Source: Sternotherus odoratus
Taxonomy: Eukaryota > Chordata > Testudines > Kinosternidae
NCBI GenBank assembly: GCA_032164245.1
Contig: JAVMKO010000003.1
Coordinates: 88,022,390-88,086,389, forward strand
Direction: 5' to 3'
DNA length: 64,000 nucleotides
Made by a program: the position numbers and the translations under genes. The notes beneath the pieces were generated by a model that saw nothing but the letters and a program-made list of their open reading frames with translations, did no database searches and was not told the origin of the DNA. Positions within the stretch are counted from its first letter, which is position 1, and each line of letters starts with the position of its first letter. Positions 1 through 10,960 of this stretch are shown here, piece by piece.

Positions 1-238
1 GTATGTTGTCCTCTAATAAGGTTTGTGGAAAGGATAGGTGATTAAAAAGGTGCAATTGAAAACAGTTTTTCTCTGTTGATTTATCAACTGTTGGTGCTCT
101 TCCCATGATAGCCAGTGTCTTCCATTTCTGGTTGTTCAACTGGCAATGTTCATAATGTTTTTTGAAGGCTATTGACTATTCTTGTTTCCTGTTGATGTTG
201 ATTTAACTAATGGGTTGGTGTCATCCTTGCGCTTGTAG

Positions 239-411
239 AACATAAAAGACGTTTTGGACAAACTTGGGGACCAGATTGCTGTCATTCATGAGAAACAACC
301 TGATGTTATATTGGAAGCATCTGGACCTGAAGCTATTCAAATAGGAGATGCACTAACACAGCTGAATGCAGAATGGGACAGAATCAATAGGATGTACAAT
401 GATCAGAAGTG
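239..411 (+). CDS. UTRN: Utrophin exon (dystrophin exon 43 equivalent), internal coding exon
   Basis: First coding exon in the window, 173 nt, the same length as dystrophin exon 43. It follows a TTGTAG acceptor and ends before a GTATGT donor. It starts on a codon boundary with [10 protein letters not shown] and ends with two bases of a split codon. The peptide, including the stretch [20 protein letters not shown], matches my memory of vertebrate utrophin much better than dystrophin. It is part of a triple-helical spectrin-like rod repeat; utrophin links cortical actin to the dystroglycan complex under the plasma membrane. The gene's actin-binding N-terminus and its WW, EF-hand and ZZ C-terminus lie outside the window. 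Family assignment is firm; exact repeat boundaries are inference. Confidence 0.95.
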
Positions 412-1620
412 GTATGTTTTGATTTTGTAGGAATATATTTTAATGTGAATAGTGGTAAATGTTTTATGTTTGCAGAACTTTAACCATTTTACAAAACTTA
501 ATGAAAGTGTTTAATCAGCATGTTTCCTATTTTAATGCTGCAAAATTATTTTGAACATTATTTAACACTATCATGCAAATTGTATTGCATTTTTTATTAT
601 AAAAAAATCCACGTTAGCTAGAATATCTTAAATGGTTGGCATGAGACAGCTCATTGAATCTAAACCTGAAACTAAATTTGGACGAATCACAGTTACAACC
701 AATTATAACCAAACCTAGGTGCTTTGACTGCCATGTCTTATCTTCCAGGGTGAGACAGCCTGGACTTGCAAAAGCAAACTCCATTAGATTAGGTTTGGAC
801 TATATACTAGCTATATGTATTCTGTTCAGAGCAGGATGAAAACTAGCTCTGTAAACCGAAGAGTTAATACAAAATGAGTGATAAAATGCAGCAGCTAATT
901 AAATTCTTGTACAGAAGCATTGAGTGTTTTCTTTTACAGAACAGTTTATGTAAATGGCTGGTCTGCCAAGGAGTGTTATACAGGCATAATTTTTGCAATG
1001 GAAGGAGAATAAAGCAAAACTGGTTACCCACGAGACTGATTATATTCATTAATGGACATTTTAAAGGTTGATATTTAAAAAAAGTAATGCAAACAAATAA
1101 TGAATGCCACTTATTTATGAGGTGAATAGGTAGTTTAAATTAACACTATTGTTTGAATAACCATTTAAATATTAAGTACATGAGTAAATAAACATTACAT
1201 GAGGTAATTTCCTCTGACCAATTCTAAGCCTTCAAAAAGCACATTGGCAATAAAAGAGAACTAGTTTTCCCATTTAATTGTAGAGATCATTTTACTGGGT
1301 TAATTTCTTCGGAAAGTCAAAGCAGGTATTGGGAATTAGTGGAAAGAAGAAACCTTCCCAATGTGTTGGTTGTTCCTTTGATTTTTTTTTTGTGGTGGGG
1401 TTTTAATGATGAATAAATAAAATGTAAAAGTCACTTTATACGTTACTGTAAAGGAGCCATTTGGAGAAGCTGACCAGCCCCATGGTTCTTAAAATGTTAC
1501 GGTTGGGATAGTATAACAGTTTATTTGAAGAAATTGGAAGTTGTTGCATTCTCATTCATTGGCTTTTATAAGATGAACAATAAACAGTGATTGATGAAGA
1601 AAAAATGCTTGTACCTAGTT

Positions 1621-1783
1621 CAATGGTTCAAAAACCCGTGGGCTGCTTGTGGCCCAATTAGCACACAGCTATGGCCCATGTTACAGCCTCAGGGCCATAC
1701 AGGTAGTGTATATATTGGGTGGATGCTGCCCACACACAGAAAGCGGCATTATGCATCCCAGAAGGGTAAATAGGGAACCATTG
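1621..1783. mobile_element. Short hAT-like inverted-repeat element (MITE)
   Basis: A 163-bp unit bounded by CAATGGTTC and its exact inverse GAACCATTG. The flanking 8 bp (ACCTAGTT and ATCTACTC) agree only partly as a target duplication. The inside, starting near 'gggctgcttgtggcccaatt', resembles a dispersed non-autonomous family of reptile genomes. It has no coding capacity. Confidence 0.55.
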
Positions 1784-2485
1784 ATCTACTCTAAATTATA
1801 CTCAGTTTGCAAAACATTTAGATTAAAGCTATATGTAAATTAAATGCTGCTCATTTTCTAAATGGGTTGCATTACAAGCTACTGATTTCAGTTTGGGGGA
1901 ATCATTCATGTTTACAAGTTGAAGCCCAGATAAGCCCCTCCTTCTACCTTTGCAAGATGTAAGCCAACCCAGTTTAACTGAACTTGATAGTTAAAACTAA
2001 GCCATACAAACAAAGTAAAACAAATCTAGGCCAGGAAATATGCGTAAGTCTTGGCAAAGATTAGATCTAATTCAATTTTGATTGTTGCTGATTGAAACTT
2101 TTTAAATCACTGCAAGTGAATAACACTGTGGTCATGACACTAGCTCATTTAAGTTAGATTTGGTGTTTTCTGATGGGATACAGTTAAATCAAGCTACTTC
2201 TGAACTCATACAAGAACTCCAAATCTGTCTACCAAGATGGCCAATCAAAATAATACATTCAAAAATATAAGGATGAATTCAACATATATTAGTGTTGTGT
2301 GAAACCAAAGAAAAAAATGAGATTGACAAAAAGATGCTGTGTTCACAGTGTAAAATTGGTTCACATCTGTAGGATTTTGTATCTCATGATTTAAAGATGA
2401 ATAAAACTTATTAAACATCATTGTATACACAAGCATTCCGAGGTTTTTCCTCTCTAGTGAAACTCCAGATCCAATTCCTGTTAGC

Positions 2486-2650
2486 ACTGGTCTACACGCG
2501 GGGGAGGCAGGGAAATCGACCCAAGATACGCAACTTCAGCTATGCTATTCTGTAGCTGAAGTCAACATATTTAGGTCAACTTACTGCGCCGTCTTCACAG
2601 CACTGAGTTGACTACTGCTGCTCCCGTGTCGACTCCGTCTGTGCCTCTCA
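2486..2650 (-). mobile_element. Fragment of a turtle-type dispersed repeat
   Basis: Starts 'actggtctacacgcg' and includes 'acccaagatacgcaacttcagcta', whose inverse is found at about 17318-17350 in a second copy. The match in opposite orientation shows a dispersed family. The class is uncertain; the ends look like those of a DNA transposon MITE. Confidence 0.55.
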
Positions 2651-4010
2651 GCCCAATAGCCCCTTGTTTCAGTGTGACTGGTGAAGATGTGACCGTTCGC
2701 TTCCCAACTTATGGCTGCCTTTGCTGCTTAGCCAAAGGCCTTAGCCTAAGAACAGGGCCTCAGACTGTCACAGTGAGAGAAGGCCCTTACTCCGGCAGGC
2801 ACCGATTTTGATTCTTCCTTTTATACCACTATAACTAGCTAAGTGATAAGAATACATCTAAATTCTTAAAATGTAGGCCTTTGAAGGCAGGAGTTGTTAG
2901 GGTCTAGATATGCAGGCCTATTGAAGTTTAGGGAAAAAAGGTTCACGATCCTACTGTGCAAACTAGTACCATGCCTTAATTTCTGTCTTTCAAAATGAAC
3001 TGCCTTCTTATACTCATAGCAGATCCGCAACTCCAGATCCATCATGGAGCTATGCAGATTTATGCCAGCTGATGCTATCTGCCCTCTGTTTTATATTTTG
3101 TAAAGGGAAACAAAATGCACCATGTTGAAGTGGTACATGATCTAGTCCATCAGAGTTGTCTTTTCTGTATTGTCTGTCTTATGTGGACGGTAAAGCCTTT
3201 GGGGACAGAGATCTTATCTACTATATAGTGCAGAAATACTGTCCTCAGTCAACAAATTATAAAAGTCATGTGCCTGGCTAAGATGCTTTTCTGAAGAGTA
3301 TATTTATATTCTTGGTTTTGCTAAAAAATATTTTTTCTTTGTTTGTCAGCCTACTGTCACTGCCCATTTAGCTAGTATGAAAACATGTTGTGTCTACTAG
3401 GTTGATCTTTTGCCTGCCAGAGAAAATGTTTGCCTTTTTAAGTTAAGCTTAAAACTAATGATGCTGCAAAAGTAAAATATATTGAATATTTTTGTGTAAT
3501 GAATTCTGTGGGACCTACTGCATGCATGCCTATTTCTGATCGAGTTGAAGTGGAGTGGTAAAGCTCACAAGCAGTGAAGTGTGATGAAGCTCAGCTTCAC
3601 CTTTTAAGGCTTCTGGCAGCAGGAGAAATCATGGTTTTGTGAGCAAAAAACCTTAGCTGAGCAATTAATCATATTTAATTTGTCATGCCCTCTGATATAT
3701 GAACTATTTAAAAAAAAATTGTTCAAGAGACCAGTTTTGCTACAGCTAATTAATCTTTATTTTCCCAGTAACGGAAACCAAAAATACCTCAGCCCTGATG
3801 GCAGTGATGGTTTGTGTGATTTGCTTTTGTACTCAGTGCAATGACAGGAACTGTTCAGTGCACAAGACATACTTAATTGTAATATATCAAGCCTTTCTGT
3901 TTGCAGGACAAGTTATTATGAATTAACTACTCTTAATATTAAATAGGTCAGCCCATGTCTTTTCCCTGAAACAGTCTAGTAATTTAAAAACCCTTTTTGT
4001 TCCCCAACAG

Positions 4011-4161
4011 CTGTTTTGACAGAGCAGTTGAAGATTGGAGGCAGTTTCATTGCGATCTCAATGACCTCACACAGTGGATAACAGAAGCTGAAGGGTTACT
4101 GGCTGATGCCCGCGCTCCGGATGGTAGCCTGGATTTGGAGATAGCTGGGATGCATCAGCAG
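4011..4161 (+). CDS. UTRN: Utrophin exon (dystrophin exon 44 equivalent)
   Basis: 151 nt after a CCCCAACAG acceptor, ending at CAG|GTACGG. Its first base completes the codon split by the previous exon (TG|C, cysteine); it then reads [13 protein letters not shown] and ends on a codon boundary. The block [15 protein letters not shown] is close to utrophin (dystrophin has FNQWLTEAEQFL at this point). It is three nt longer than dystrophin exon 44. The tryptophans at heptad positions (W in EDWRQF and in QWITEA) are typical of spectrin-like repeats. Confidence 0.95.
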
Positions 4162-5553
4162 GTACGGGGCATTTGGTCAGAGGACAGGAAAGCTGACCAA
4201 AGTTTAGTATGGATTTGAGCTGAAGATTCAAAGTTGCCCATAAATAAAAATATATTCTTGAAATTGTGATGGTCTTCTAAAGTCTTGCAGGAAAGTATGT
4301 GTGTGTGAGTAACTTGAAATTGCTTTTCTTGTAATTTCAGTTGATTTTTTTTTGTTAGAGTATAAATGTAAAAGTTTGAATAGGGAGTTAGGGACATAAG
4401 CTCTATTTTCTGTCTTCTGTTGACTTTTTTTCCCTATTAAGGTTTTTTGGTACATTTTAAAAATACATTAGAATCAATGTACTGTACTCCTTAATTGGGT
4501 ATACTTTTAAAAATACTTAGTATATCTATAATTGTCCATTGCAGGATTTAGTTTTCCATTCTGAGTAGAAAGCAAGCACAATTGTTTTGTTTTCATAAAG
4601 CTGCCTTGTGTAAATACTCCAGAAAAAAAGAAAAATGTAAATTTTATTTGCTATTGTTCTGCCTTTTCAAATTTTGATTTCCTGGTTCTTCTCATGTGTC
4701 ACCCTAAAGGGGAAGCAATATTTCTGTTTAACTAAAATCTTAATTTAATTTTGTAAAAGCAAGAGGCTTTAAAATAAATCCAAAACAAAAAAATACACTT
4801 AGCAATGTGCAGGTATTTATATTTTAGAAATCCAAATGTTAAATACCTGTGACTTACAGGATAAATTTATGATCCACTGAGTATTGCTTGTATTTTATTC
4901 TTGTTCTTAGTGCTGTTGGGAGTTTTCTTCTAGGGCATTTCCTTTCTCTTCCTTGAATCATCGTCAGTTCTGTTCTAGTCACAAAGAGATCTATCTGTAC
5001 TACTAATGTAAGCTTTTTCTAGCTGATAGGGATGTGTTAAGGTTTGAACCTGACTTTTTCTGACTTCCCTTAGTTGCCTGGATTTTTTTGTGATATCAGC
5101 AGATCATGGCAACTTTGCCAAAATTATCCTAGATAAAGTGTTGTAAGGTTACAAGTACACTGTGCACACAAGTTCGGAGAGAATTGGTGAAAAGTCACAT
5201 AATCTGTGAGCAGTGATAAAAAAACCAGCAGTATAGCACTTAAAAACATCCGGCATGAATGTAGATGCTAATATGGACCATTTAGAAGTCAGTTCCTTTA
5301 TATTCAGTTGTATTCAGTAGCCAATTGTGCATCAGTCTTTTTAAAATTAGATTTATTAGTAAATTGGGCTAGACTTAATAACAAGCATTTAATCATTCAT
5401 TTAAAGCTGCACATTGTTAATGTAAAGTAGCTTAAGAAGCTCTTTTTGGTAAAATAATATGCAGCCAGGATGTATTCTCAATGTTATAAGCCATAAATCA
5501 AAGTCAGTTTAGATCAGTAATAAAATTCTGCTTGGTTTTCATACTTGTGACAG
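4162..5553 (+). other. UTRN: UTRN intron, dystrophin intron 44 equivalent, only 1.4 kb
   Basis: GT-AG intron of 1,392 bp, AT-rich, with no recognised mobile element and no coding sequence. The equivalent intron of the human dystrophin gene is very large and holds the Dp140 promoter. I found no convincing promoter or first exon here. Confidence 0.85.
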
Positions 5554-5729
5554 GAACTTGAAGAAGGAGTCAGCAGTCATCGGACCAGCTTTTCAGCACT
5601 GAACAGAACTGGGGAAGGAATCATACAGAAACTCTCCACTGCAGATGGGAGCTTCCTGCAGGAAAAACTGGTGGGGTTAAATAAACGCTGGAAAGCAATT
5701 ACTGCTGAGATCATGGATAGACAACAGAG
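5554..5729 (+). CDS. UTRN: Utrophin exon (dystrophin exon 45 equivalent)
   Basis: 176 nt, exactly the length of dystrophin exon 45. Acceptor TGACAG, donor GAG|GTAATA. It starts in phase 0 with E-L-E-E-G-V-S-S-H and includes [17 protein letters not shown] and [15 protein letters not shown], the end of one spectrin-like repeat with its conserved LNKRW helix motif. It ends with two bases of an arginine codon. The homologous dystrophin segment ends LGSLNLRWQEV, so family membership is clear. Confidence 0.96.
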
Positions 5730-7049
5730 GTAATAAGTTAATCAGAAATTTGGGTGTCTGAGCAGATATGATGGGAAGAATCTCATTTAGAAGACTCCAG
5801 AGGAGGTATAGGATTCTATTGCACACCATCATTAGTCTGAATTTTCCTGACATTTAGACCCCATTTTCAAACTGCCTCATAGAACTACTTTCTCATAAAA
5901 GCATCAGCGATTGACTACTCAGATTGCTGTTAATGCGAACAAACACAAGGCCACCTCTTCCCCCCTCCCTACAGTTTTCTCTATTTAAAATGGCTTCACT
6001 GAAAAATCAGATTATTTGGAGGGACCACTACTACATTCAGTTCAACCTCATCAGAGGAATTAGATGTAAGTACATTTCTGCTGATCTTTAATTTGCAGTA
6101 ACCTGAACGTATTGTCTGAAATCCAAAACCAAAGTAATAGAGGACACAGAGAAAATATATTGTTTGTAAGAGTTGAAAGCCTCATACACAATCATTTATT
6201 TATCTGAATGGACAGTCTATAAATAAGATCAGAAGCCATATTGAAGTGCTATTGTAAATGTTCTGTAAAAGTTCCAGGGCAGTCTGAGCTAAATGTGCAC
6301 ATTTTCAGTATATTGGTGGGATATGAAATTCCTATGTCCTTAATGGAAATTGTGAAGCTAAATCCCCATAATTATTATTATTTTTGAGTGTTCAGAAACT
6401 AATCTAATTTTCAGTCATCTCTGCTGCATATAGAAATTAAATAATCAAGATGATTTTATACAAAACCTGAAGTAAGTTTTCATATGTTACAAGAAAATGT
6501 CCTTTCCCAATGTTTGCATGTTCAGAGGCTCTCCTGAATATTTTCACAATAGTTTTTTAGTGGCTTATAGCAATTAGGCCCTAGTCATTGCTGAAACTTG
6601 GCTTTGTGATGTCTTTTTTCACGTGTACTTTTAAAATTTAATATTTTATACAGATTTTTGGAAAAAACTATTTGGAGATTTCTAAAGTAAAGTTTAAGCA
6701 TAGTTGTTTGAAGGCGATTTGTTTTTTTATGCTTGGGAAAAGAATCCTTTTGATCAGAAAAAAACAACTCTATTGGTAACTCTCACTAGTGTAAAACAGA
6801 GAGCTGTGTGTCACATTAGCAGTAGTGTGGGAATGGTACATAGTGTTCACTGCTATGGCAATATGTCTCACACCTTAACAGGCTTTAGTATTTGAATGTG
6901 AAATTTTGCAAACATTAGGTTTGCTACAAGCATCTTTCTCAATAAACATGTTTTTTCTTCCACTTTTAATCAAGTTGTCTCCATTTGCTCCTGTATATTG
7001 ATTTGCTTCATTTTGGTCTGTTATCTGCTGTGGGATTTGTGGTGTTTAG
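5730..7049 (+). other. UTRN: UTRN intron, no recognised element
   Basis: GT-AG intron of 1,320 bp, acceptor GTGTTTAG. AT-rich. I see no repeat that I can name and no coding sequence other than short chance ORFs. Confidence 0.8.
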
Positions 7050-7185
7050 ACTAAAAGGAGAGAATCAGCAGCTAATGGACTACAGGAAGATGCTGGATGA
7101 GTTTTGTTGCTGGTTGGAAAATGTAGAAAATTCCCTGGAAATGAGACCTACATTCAACCATGAAGAAAACCTGCGAGAATTAAAG
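7050..7185 (+). CDS. UTRN: Utrophin exon (dystrophin exon 46 equivalent), spliced at a GC donor
   Basis: 136 nt. The first A completes an arginine codon; it then reads L-K-G-E-N-Q-Q-L-M-D-Y-R-K-M-L-D-E and FCCWLENVENSLEM, in register with the utrophin rod. It ends E-L-K on a codon boundary. The intron begins GCAAGA instead of GT: AAG|GCAAGA, a context typical of GC-AG introns. Reading on past the exon gives GCA AGA TAG, a stop after two codons, so a later GT donor would truncate the protein. It is 12 nt shorter than dystrophin exon 46. Confidence 0.93.
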
Positions 7186-7190
7186 GCAAG
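7186..7190 (+). other. UTRN: Non-canonical GC splice donor
   Basis: GCAAG at the 5' end of the intron, preceded by AAG in the exon. GC donors form about one percent of vertebrate introns and usually need a strong AG|GCAAG context, which is seen here. A one-base sequencing error (GT read as GC) is the alternative. Confidence 0.8.
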
Positions 7191-8321
7191 ATAGATTAAA
7201 ATGTGTATGAGTGCATGTGTATCTTTCATTAATTCTGAATCTGCCGCGGTCCAAATGTGGGACAAACATCCAAAATAAAGAGAGGCACAAGAAAAACATT
7301 GCAGAAAGTGACATGGGATTAATGACCAAAATAAGGGACAGCTTTTACTGAGGGTCAGTTGAGTCGTTTATGAGGTAGGAGAAGATGTCATTGGAACAGT
7401 AAGTTAGCAGACACTTATGCTGTGGAACCTTTGTGTTTTTGTTATATTCTCAGTTCAAAAACAGCTGGCACTTCAGAAAAAGAGTTTGTGGCACATGAAA
7501 TGTAGTAAGGGAAATTGTAGAACATCATAGATCTTCATGCAACTAAACAGACTGAATACCATCAAAAATTATAATAAGGACATGTAATAATAATTTGTTT
7601 AAAGTGTGTGTTTTACTTATCAAAGTGAGATGTATTAACATTTTTGAGATTGAAATGTAGGAAGTTATAATTAATATCACAATGCATTTGATTATTATAA
7701 AGTTATCCAGTGTGTGTCAATGTTTTATTGCACTTTAAGGAAAATAAGCAAGTAAATAGCCAACTAAAATACATGTAAATAATGACACCTGTGTCCTGTT
7801 ACTGGGAAGCTGAATATTTCTTTAATTGTCCTTTTAGCCAGCATGGAATACTTTTGGTTGTCTTTTAAATTTTAGCAGGCGAGAATCCTGCTAGAAAAGT
7901 ATTACTAAAAAAAAGTCTCCTTTAAAAACTCAGAGCAACTTTGAGCCTTGATTTGTTTAACACACTGCATGTGCGCTTTTCTAGACATTGACTTAGTTTG
8001 TGGCAAACTGGGGAGTAAATCTGCAGCTCACTAACTTGCTGCATACTGAGTAGCTGAGTGAAACCTGCTATCGTGCATCAGAAACTTTTCAGTTAACAGG
8101 CTAGTGCACTATAGATTTATATCCCAGCTTGCTGTGCACTAATTCTTTGCACAAGCCTCAAGAGTCTGCCTGTGCAGAGCTTGTTGCCGGATTGGGGTCT
8201 TAGTTTTTAAAGACTTGAAAACTGGTACAGACCCAAGTTTTAACTGAGGCGAAGACACAGGAAATCAGTTCTTTATCATTTGAATATATTGGCTACTCCA
8301 AAAGGTAACCAAACCAAAGTA

Positions 8322-8824
8322 CAGTAAAACCTCCATTTAACGGACTAATTCGGGCGAGGGGGTGTCCGTTAAATCAAAAAGTCTGTTATTTAATAATAAA
8401 AAAAAATGAGCTGTCGGAGCAGCAGCCCGCCTGCCACAGGGTCAGGGCGACAGCTCTGCAGCCCGCCCGCTGCTGGGACCCGGGCGGGACCGGCAGCCAG
8501 CCAGCCTGCCCGCTGGCGGGACCCGGGCGGGAGCCGGCAGCCCGCCCGCCCGCTGGTGGGACCCGGGCGGGAGCTGGGAGCCGGCAGCCAGCCTGCATGG
8601 GTTCCAGCTCCCAGGACCCGCCAGCCAACCCTCCCGCTGCTGTGACCCGGGCGGCAGCCGGGAGCCGGCAGCCAACCCGCCCACTGCCTGAACCCAGGCG
8701 GCAGCCGGGAGCCGGCAGCCAGCCCGCCAGAAATGGATCAGGAATGCATCAGACTTGCTCAGAAATTTTGTCCGTTGCATCCAAAGTCCGTTAAATTGAG
8801 GTCCGTTAAATCGAGGGTTTACTG
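8322..8824. mobile_element. Tigger/pogo-type non-autonomous DNA transposon with a GC-rich internal minisatellite
   Basis: 503 bp. The left end CAGTAAAACCTCCATTTAAC and the right end, whose inverse is CAGTAAACCCTCGATTTAAC, form a terminal inverted repeat flanked by TA on both sides (8320-8321 and 8825-8826). TA duplication and a CAGTAAAACC end fit the TcMar-Tigger group. Short internal copies of 'tccgttaaat' lie near both ends. The core is a GC-rich tandem array (see separate entry) with no transposase. Long ORFs on both strands here are by-products of the high GC. Confidence 0.8.
8430..8745. repeat. GC-rich minisatellite inside the Tigger-type element
   Basis: At least five diverged units of about 45-60 bp built on 'gctg(c/g)tgggacccgggcgg' followed by 'gagccggcagccagcc'. 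Base composition is sharply unlike the AT-rich intron around it. It lies wholly inside the element, so it came in with it or expanded in it. Confidence 0.75.
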
Positions 8825-9158
8825 TATGCATATAGCAGTTGAATAGATTTCATGAGTAATGTATAAAAGCAGCCACATTAGCTTTTCTCTGTTAGTTTCA
8901 GTTCCTCAGATTTTTGTGTTTCATGCAGGAAGAAAATAAACTCTGTTAGTCAAGTAAAGTTTTTAAATACTCTGTTTTCTATTGTTTGGGATGTTAGTAG
9001 AGCCCTGCAGATTTGCAGATATCTGCAGACCATGTTTGCGGATTGAAGATTGGATGCCAATATAAATTTTGTATCGAAATAGGGTTTTAATTAGATTTTG
9101 GTTAATTTTTTCCTAATTAACTCTCCAAATGTTAAATTCTTTAGTTAACTAAAACATT

Positions 9159-9190
9159 TGTGTGTGTGTGTGTGCGCGCACTCGCACACA
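9159..9190. repeat. (TG)n(CG)n(CA)n simple repeat
   Basis: Alternating purine-pyrimidine run of TG followed by CGCGCA and CGCACACA, 38 bp upstream of a UTRN exon. Confidence 0.85.
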
Positions 9191-9228
9191 GTCCTTTTCA
9201 GAATAAAGCTCTCTCTTAACCTCTGTAG

Positions 9229-9378
9229 GACTTAACTGAGGAAATGGAAGTACAAGGAGAAAAACTGAAATGGTTGAACAGAACTGAACCTGAGGTACTT
9301 TCAGATGAAAGCGTTGGTTTCCAGGAAAAAGAGAGAATTTCTGACACCTTAAGGATTATCAATATGAAGTGGAACAAG
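9229..9378 (+). CDS. UTRN: Utrophin exon (dystrophin exon 47 equivalent)
   Basis: 150 nt, exactly 50 codons, the same length as dystrophin exon 47. Acceptor CTCTGTAG, donor AAG|GTGTGT. It reads [20 protein letters not shown], matching utrophin (the [10 protein letters not shown] core is shared), and ends MKWNK with the conserved helix tryptophan. Phase 0 at both ends. Confidence 0.95.
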
Positions 9379-10545
9379 GTGTGTATCTTCTCCATATTGA
9401 TTGTGTAGTCAGCAAGTCTAGTAATTTATTAGATAAGTCTGTCCTCCTTTCTAAGCACATGTGACTCCCATTAATGCTTTTGGAAGCTGTACATGCATGT
9501 CGAGGGAAGGCTAGACTCCATAGTGTAGAGCATAAGTACTGTTCCATGTCAAAGTGCGAAACTCATGTAAAAATGGTTCAATCAGTATAAATTCTCCTTT
9601 GGTTTGGATCTTTCTGGTTGAACTGGTTTTCCTTCAAAGAGCTAGATTGAGATGGTTTATTAAAAAAGAAAAAAAAGCTGTAAAATATCAAATAGAAATT
9701 GACATTTCAAAATCACTTTTCAATAAGAAATTGAATGTTTGCAATTATCATAGCAAATATTAAATAAAACCAAACTTGAGTTACAGGGGGAAGTGTGGTG
9801 GGTCATGTCTTACCTGGATTCTCTTCCCTTTTAGATAGTAGGAATTAGAAATTGTAATGAAATGTGACCTCTTTGCTTGATTACCTGACTGGAGGAGTGT
9901 GACTGATGGGACAGTTTGATTGTGGGACAGCAATCTGAGTATTTACCAGAGGGAGGAGGGATTTAGTAGTTGTGATGAGGAAGGACAGATGCTTATATCT
10001 CTCCTGCTGCCTCCTCAAGCCAAGTAACCCTCTTCCTTTTCCCAAAATAATAATGTAACTAAATTTGGTTTGCTCTAGTAGTTGGTAGATAATTTGTATA
10101 CATTTTAAAAAAAAACCTCACCTCATATTACGATACATCTTGTGTGCCTTGGCTAATATCTCAACTAGCAGGGAATGAGTCTCTGTATGGGTACTTGGGC
10201 AGAAACTAATGGAAAAGAATCTCTGACTTGTTTCCAAATTCTGTTCTGTTTGTGTCAAACTTAACTCAAACACACCCAAGCGCATGCATACACACCCACC
10301 CACTCACCACTACACTGTAGCTAGATATAAAAACTCTATCTGAGCACACAGTGACATTGCTTGTGGTTATTAAACGATAGGTTTCTACGGCACGTTGCTA
10401 TCTATAGAAATCATCATTGTAAATATAGCGTTAGTGTATTTGTGTATTTTGTGATCAATATTTTAGTTCTGTTAAGTGTTTCTTTGTAGCTGTTAAAAAG
10501 CAAACATCCTTATGGGTTTTTTTGCCCTTCCATGCTTTGCTGTAG
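9379..10545 (+). other. UTRN: UTRN intron, no recognised element
   Basis: GT-AG intron of 1,167 bp with acceptor TTGCTGTAG. I see no coding sequence and no nameable repeat. Confidence 0.8.
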
Positions 10546-10630
10546 TTGTTCAAAGAGGTACCTGACAGAATGAGAGAACTCGAGGTGTACGTTCAGCAGC
10601 TCCATCTTGTGACACAGGCACAGCCTTCTG
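10546..10630 (+). CDS. UTRN: Short utrophin exon standing in for dystrophin exons 48-50
   Basis: 85 nt, starting L-F-K-E-V-P-D-R-M-R-E-L and ending in the Q-A-Q-P-S linker with one base of an alanine codon. Donor TCTG|GTGAGT. Human utrophin has a similarly short segment here (around KICREVPTTLKE). In dystrophin the corresponding place holds exons 48, 49 and 50, 397 nt together. The difference, 312 nt or 104 codons, is close to one spectrin-like repeat and fits the known absence of the dystrophin R19 counterpart from utrophin. This is the least conserved exon of the set. Confidence 0.88.
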
Positions 10631-10874
10631 GTGAGTGATGAGCAGAAAACACGTTTTACAGTCATGTCTAATTTGATTGAGCTTAATCCTGTTTGAAGTA
10701 AAAAAATATATAATAATTTGTACTAACTTGGGTGAAGTGGAGATTATAATATGAAGGTTTTGGATCCTTGTATTTAGGACTATTTTTGTATTGGCAACAT
10801 TGGAGCGTTTACTTGGGGAAAAGGGCAGGTTTTTTTGTTGCTTGAGAGTTGAATATTGATGAATAAAACCACTA

Positions 10875-10960
10875 GTTTATTATTTGTATTACCATAGTGC
10901 CTTGGCACTCTCATGGACCAAGAACCTATTGAGCTAGGTGCTGTATACATAGCCTGAAAG
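10875..10960 (+). repeat. Ancient dispersed repeat fragment
   Basis: 'ttattatttgtattaccata' followed by 'catggaccaagaacc' and 'tgagctaggtgctgtataca' is the recognisable core of an old amniote dispersed repeat. I cannot assign the family from memory with certainty. Confidence 0.5.

Larger units (their letters stand above)
412..4010 (+). other. UTRN: UTRN intron between the exon 43- and exon 44-equivalents
   Basis: GT-AG intron of 3.6 kb, AT-rich. It holds a short inverted-repeat element (1621-1783) and a repeat piece near 2486-2650. About 3171-3260 resembles an old dispersed repeat containing 'aagcctttggggacagagatc', but I could not name it. I see no coding sequence: short ORFs here lack codon or family signal. 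Confidence 0.8.
7186..9228 (+). other. UTRN: UTRN GC-AG intron
   Basis: 2,043 bp, GC donor, acceptor CTCTGTAG. It contains the Tigger-type element at 8322-8824, and a (TG)n/(CG)n tract at 9159-9190 that lies only 38 bp before the exon. The segment near 9005-9060 has several CAGAT/GCAGA repeats and may be part of a dispersed repeat. Nothing else recognised. Confidence 0.8.

Noticed and set aside
1..12. The window begins GTATGT, like a splice donor right after an exon
   Set aside because: No exon sequence is visible before it, so the match cannot be tested and may be chance.
8442..8831. 129-codon minus-strand ORF
   Set aside because: It lies in the GC-rich minisatellite of the Tigger-type element; its Pro/Gly/Ala-rich product simply follows the repeat units.
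9001..9060. Repeated CAGAT/GCAGA words before an exon as a splicing regulator
   Set aside because: More likely the end of a dispersed repeat; nothing supports a regulatory role.
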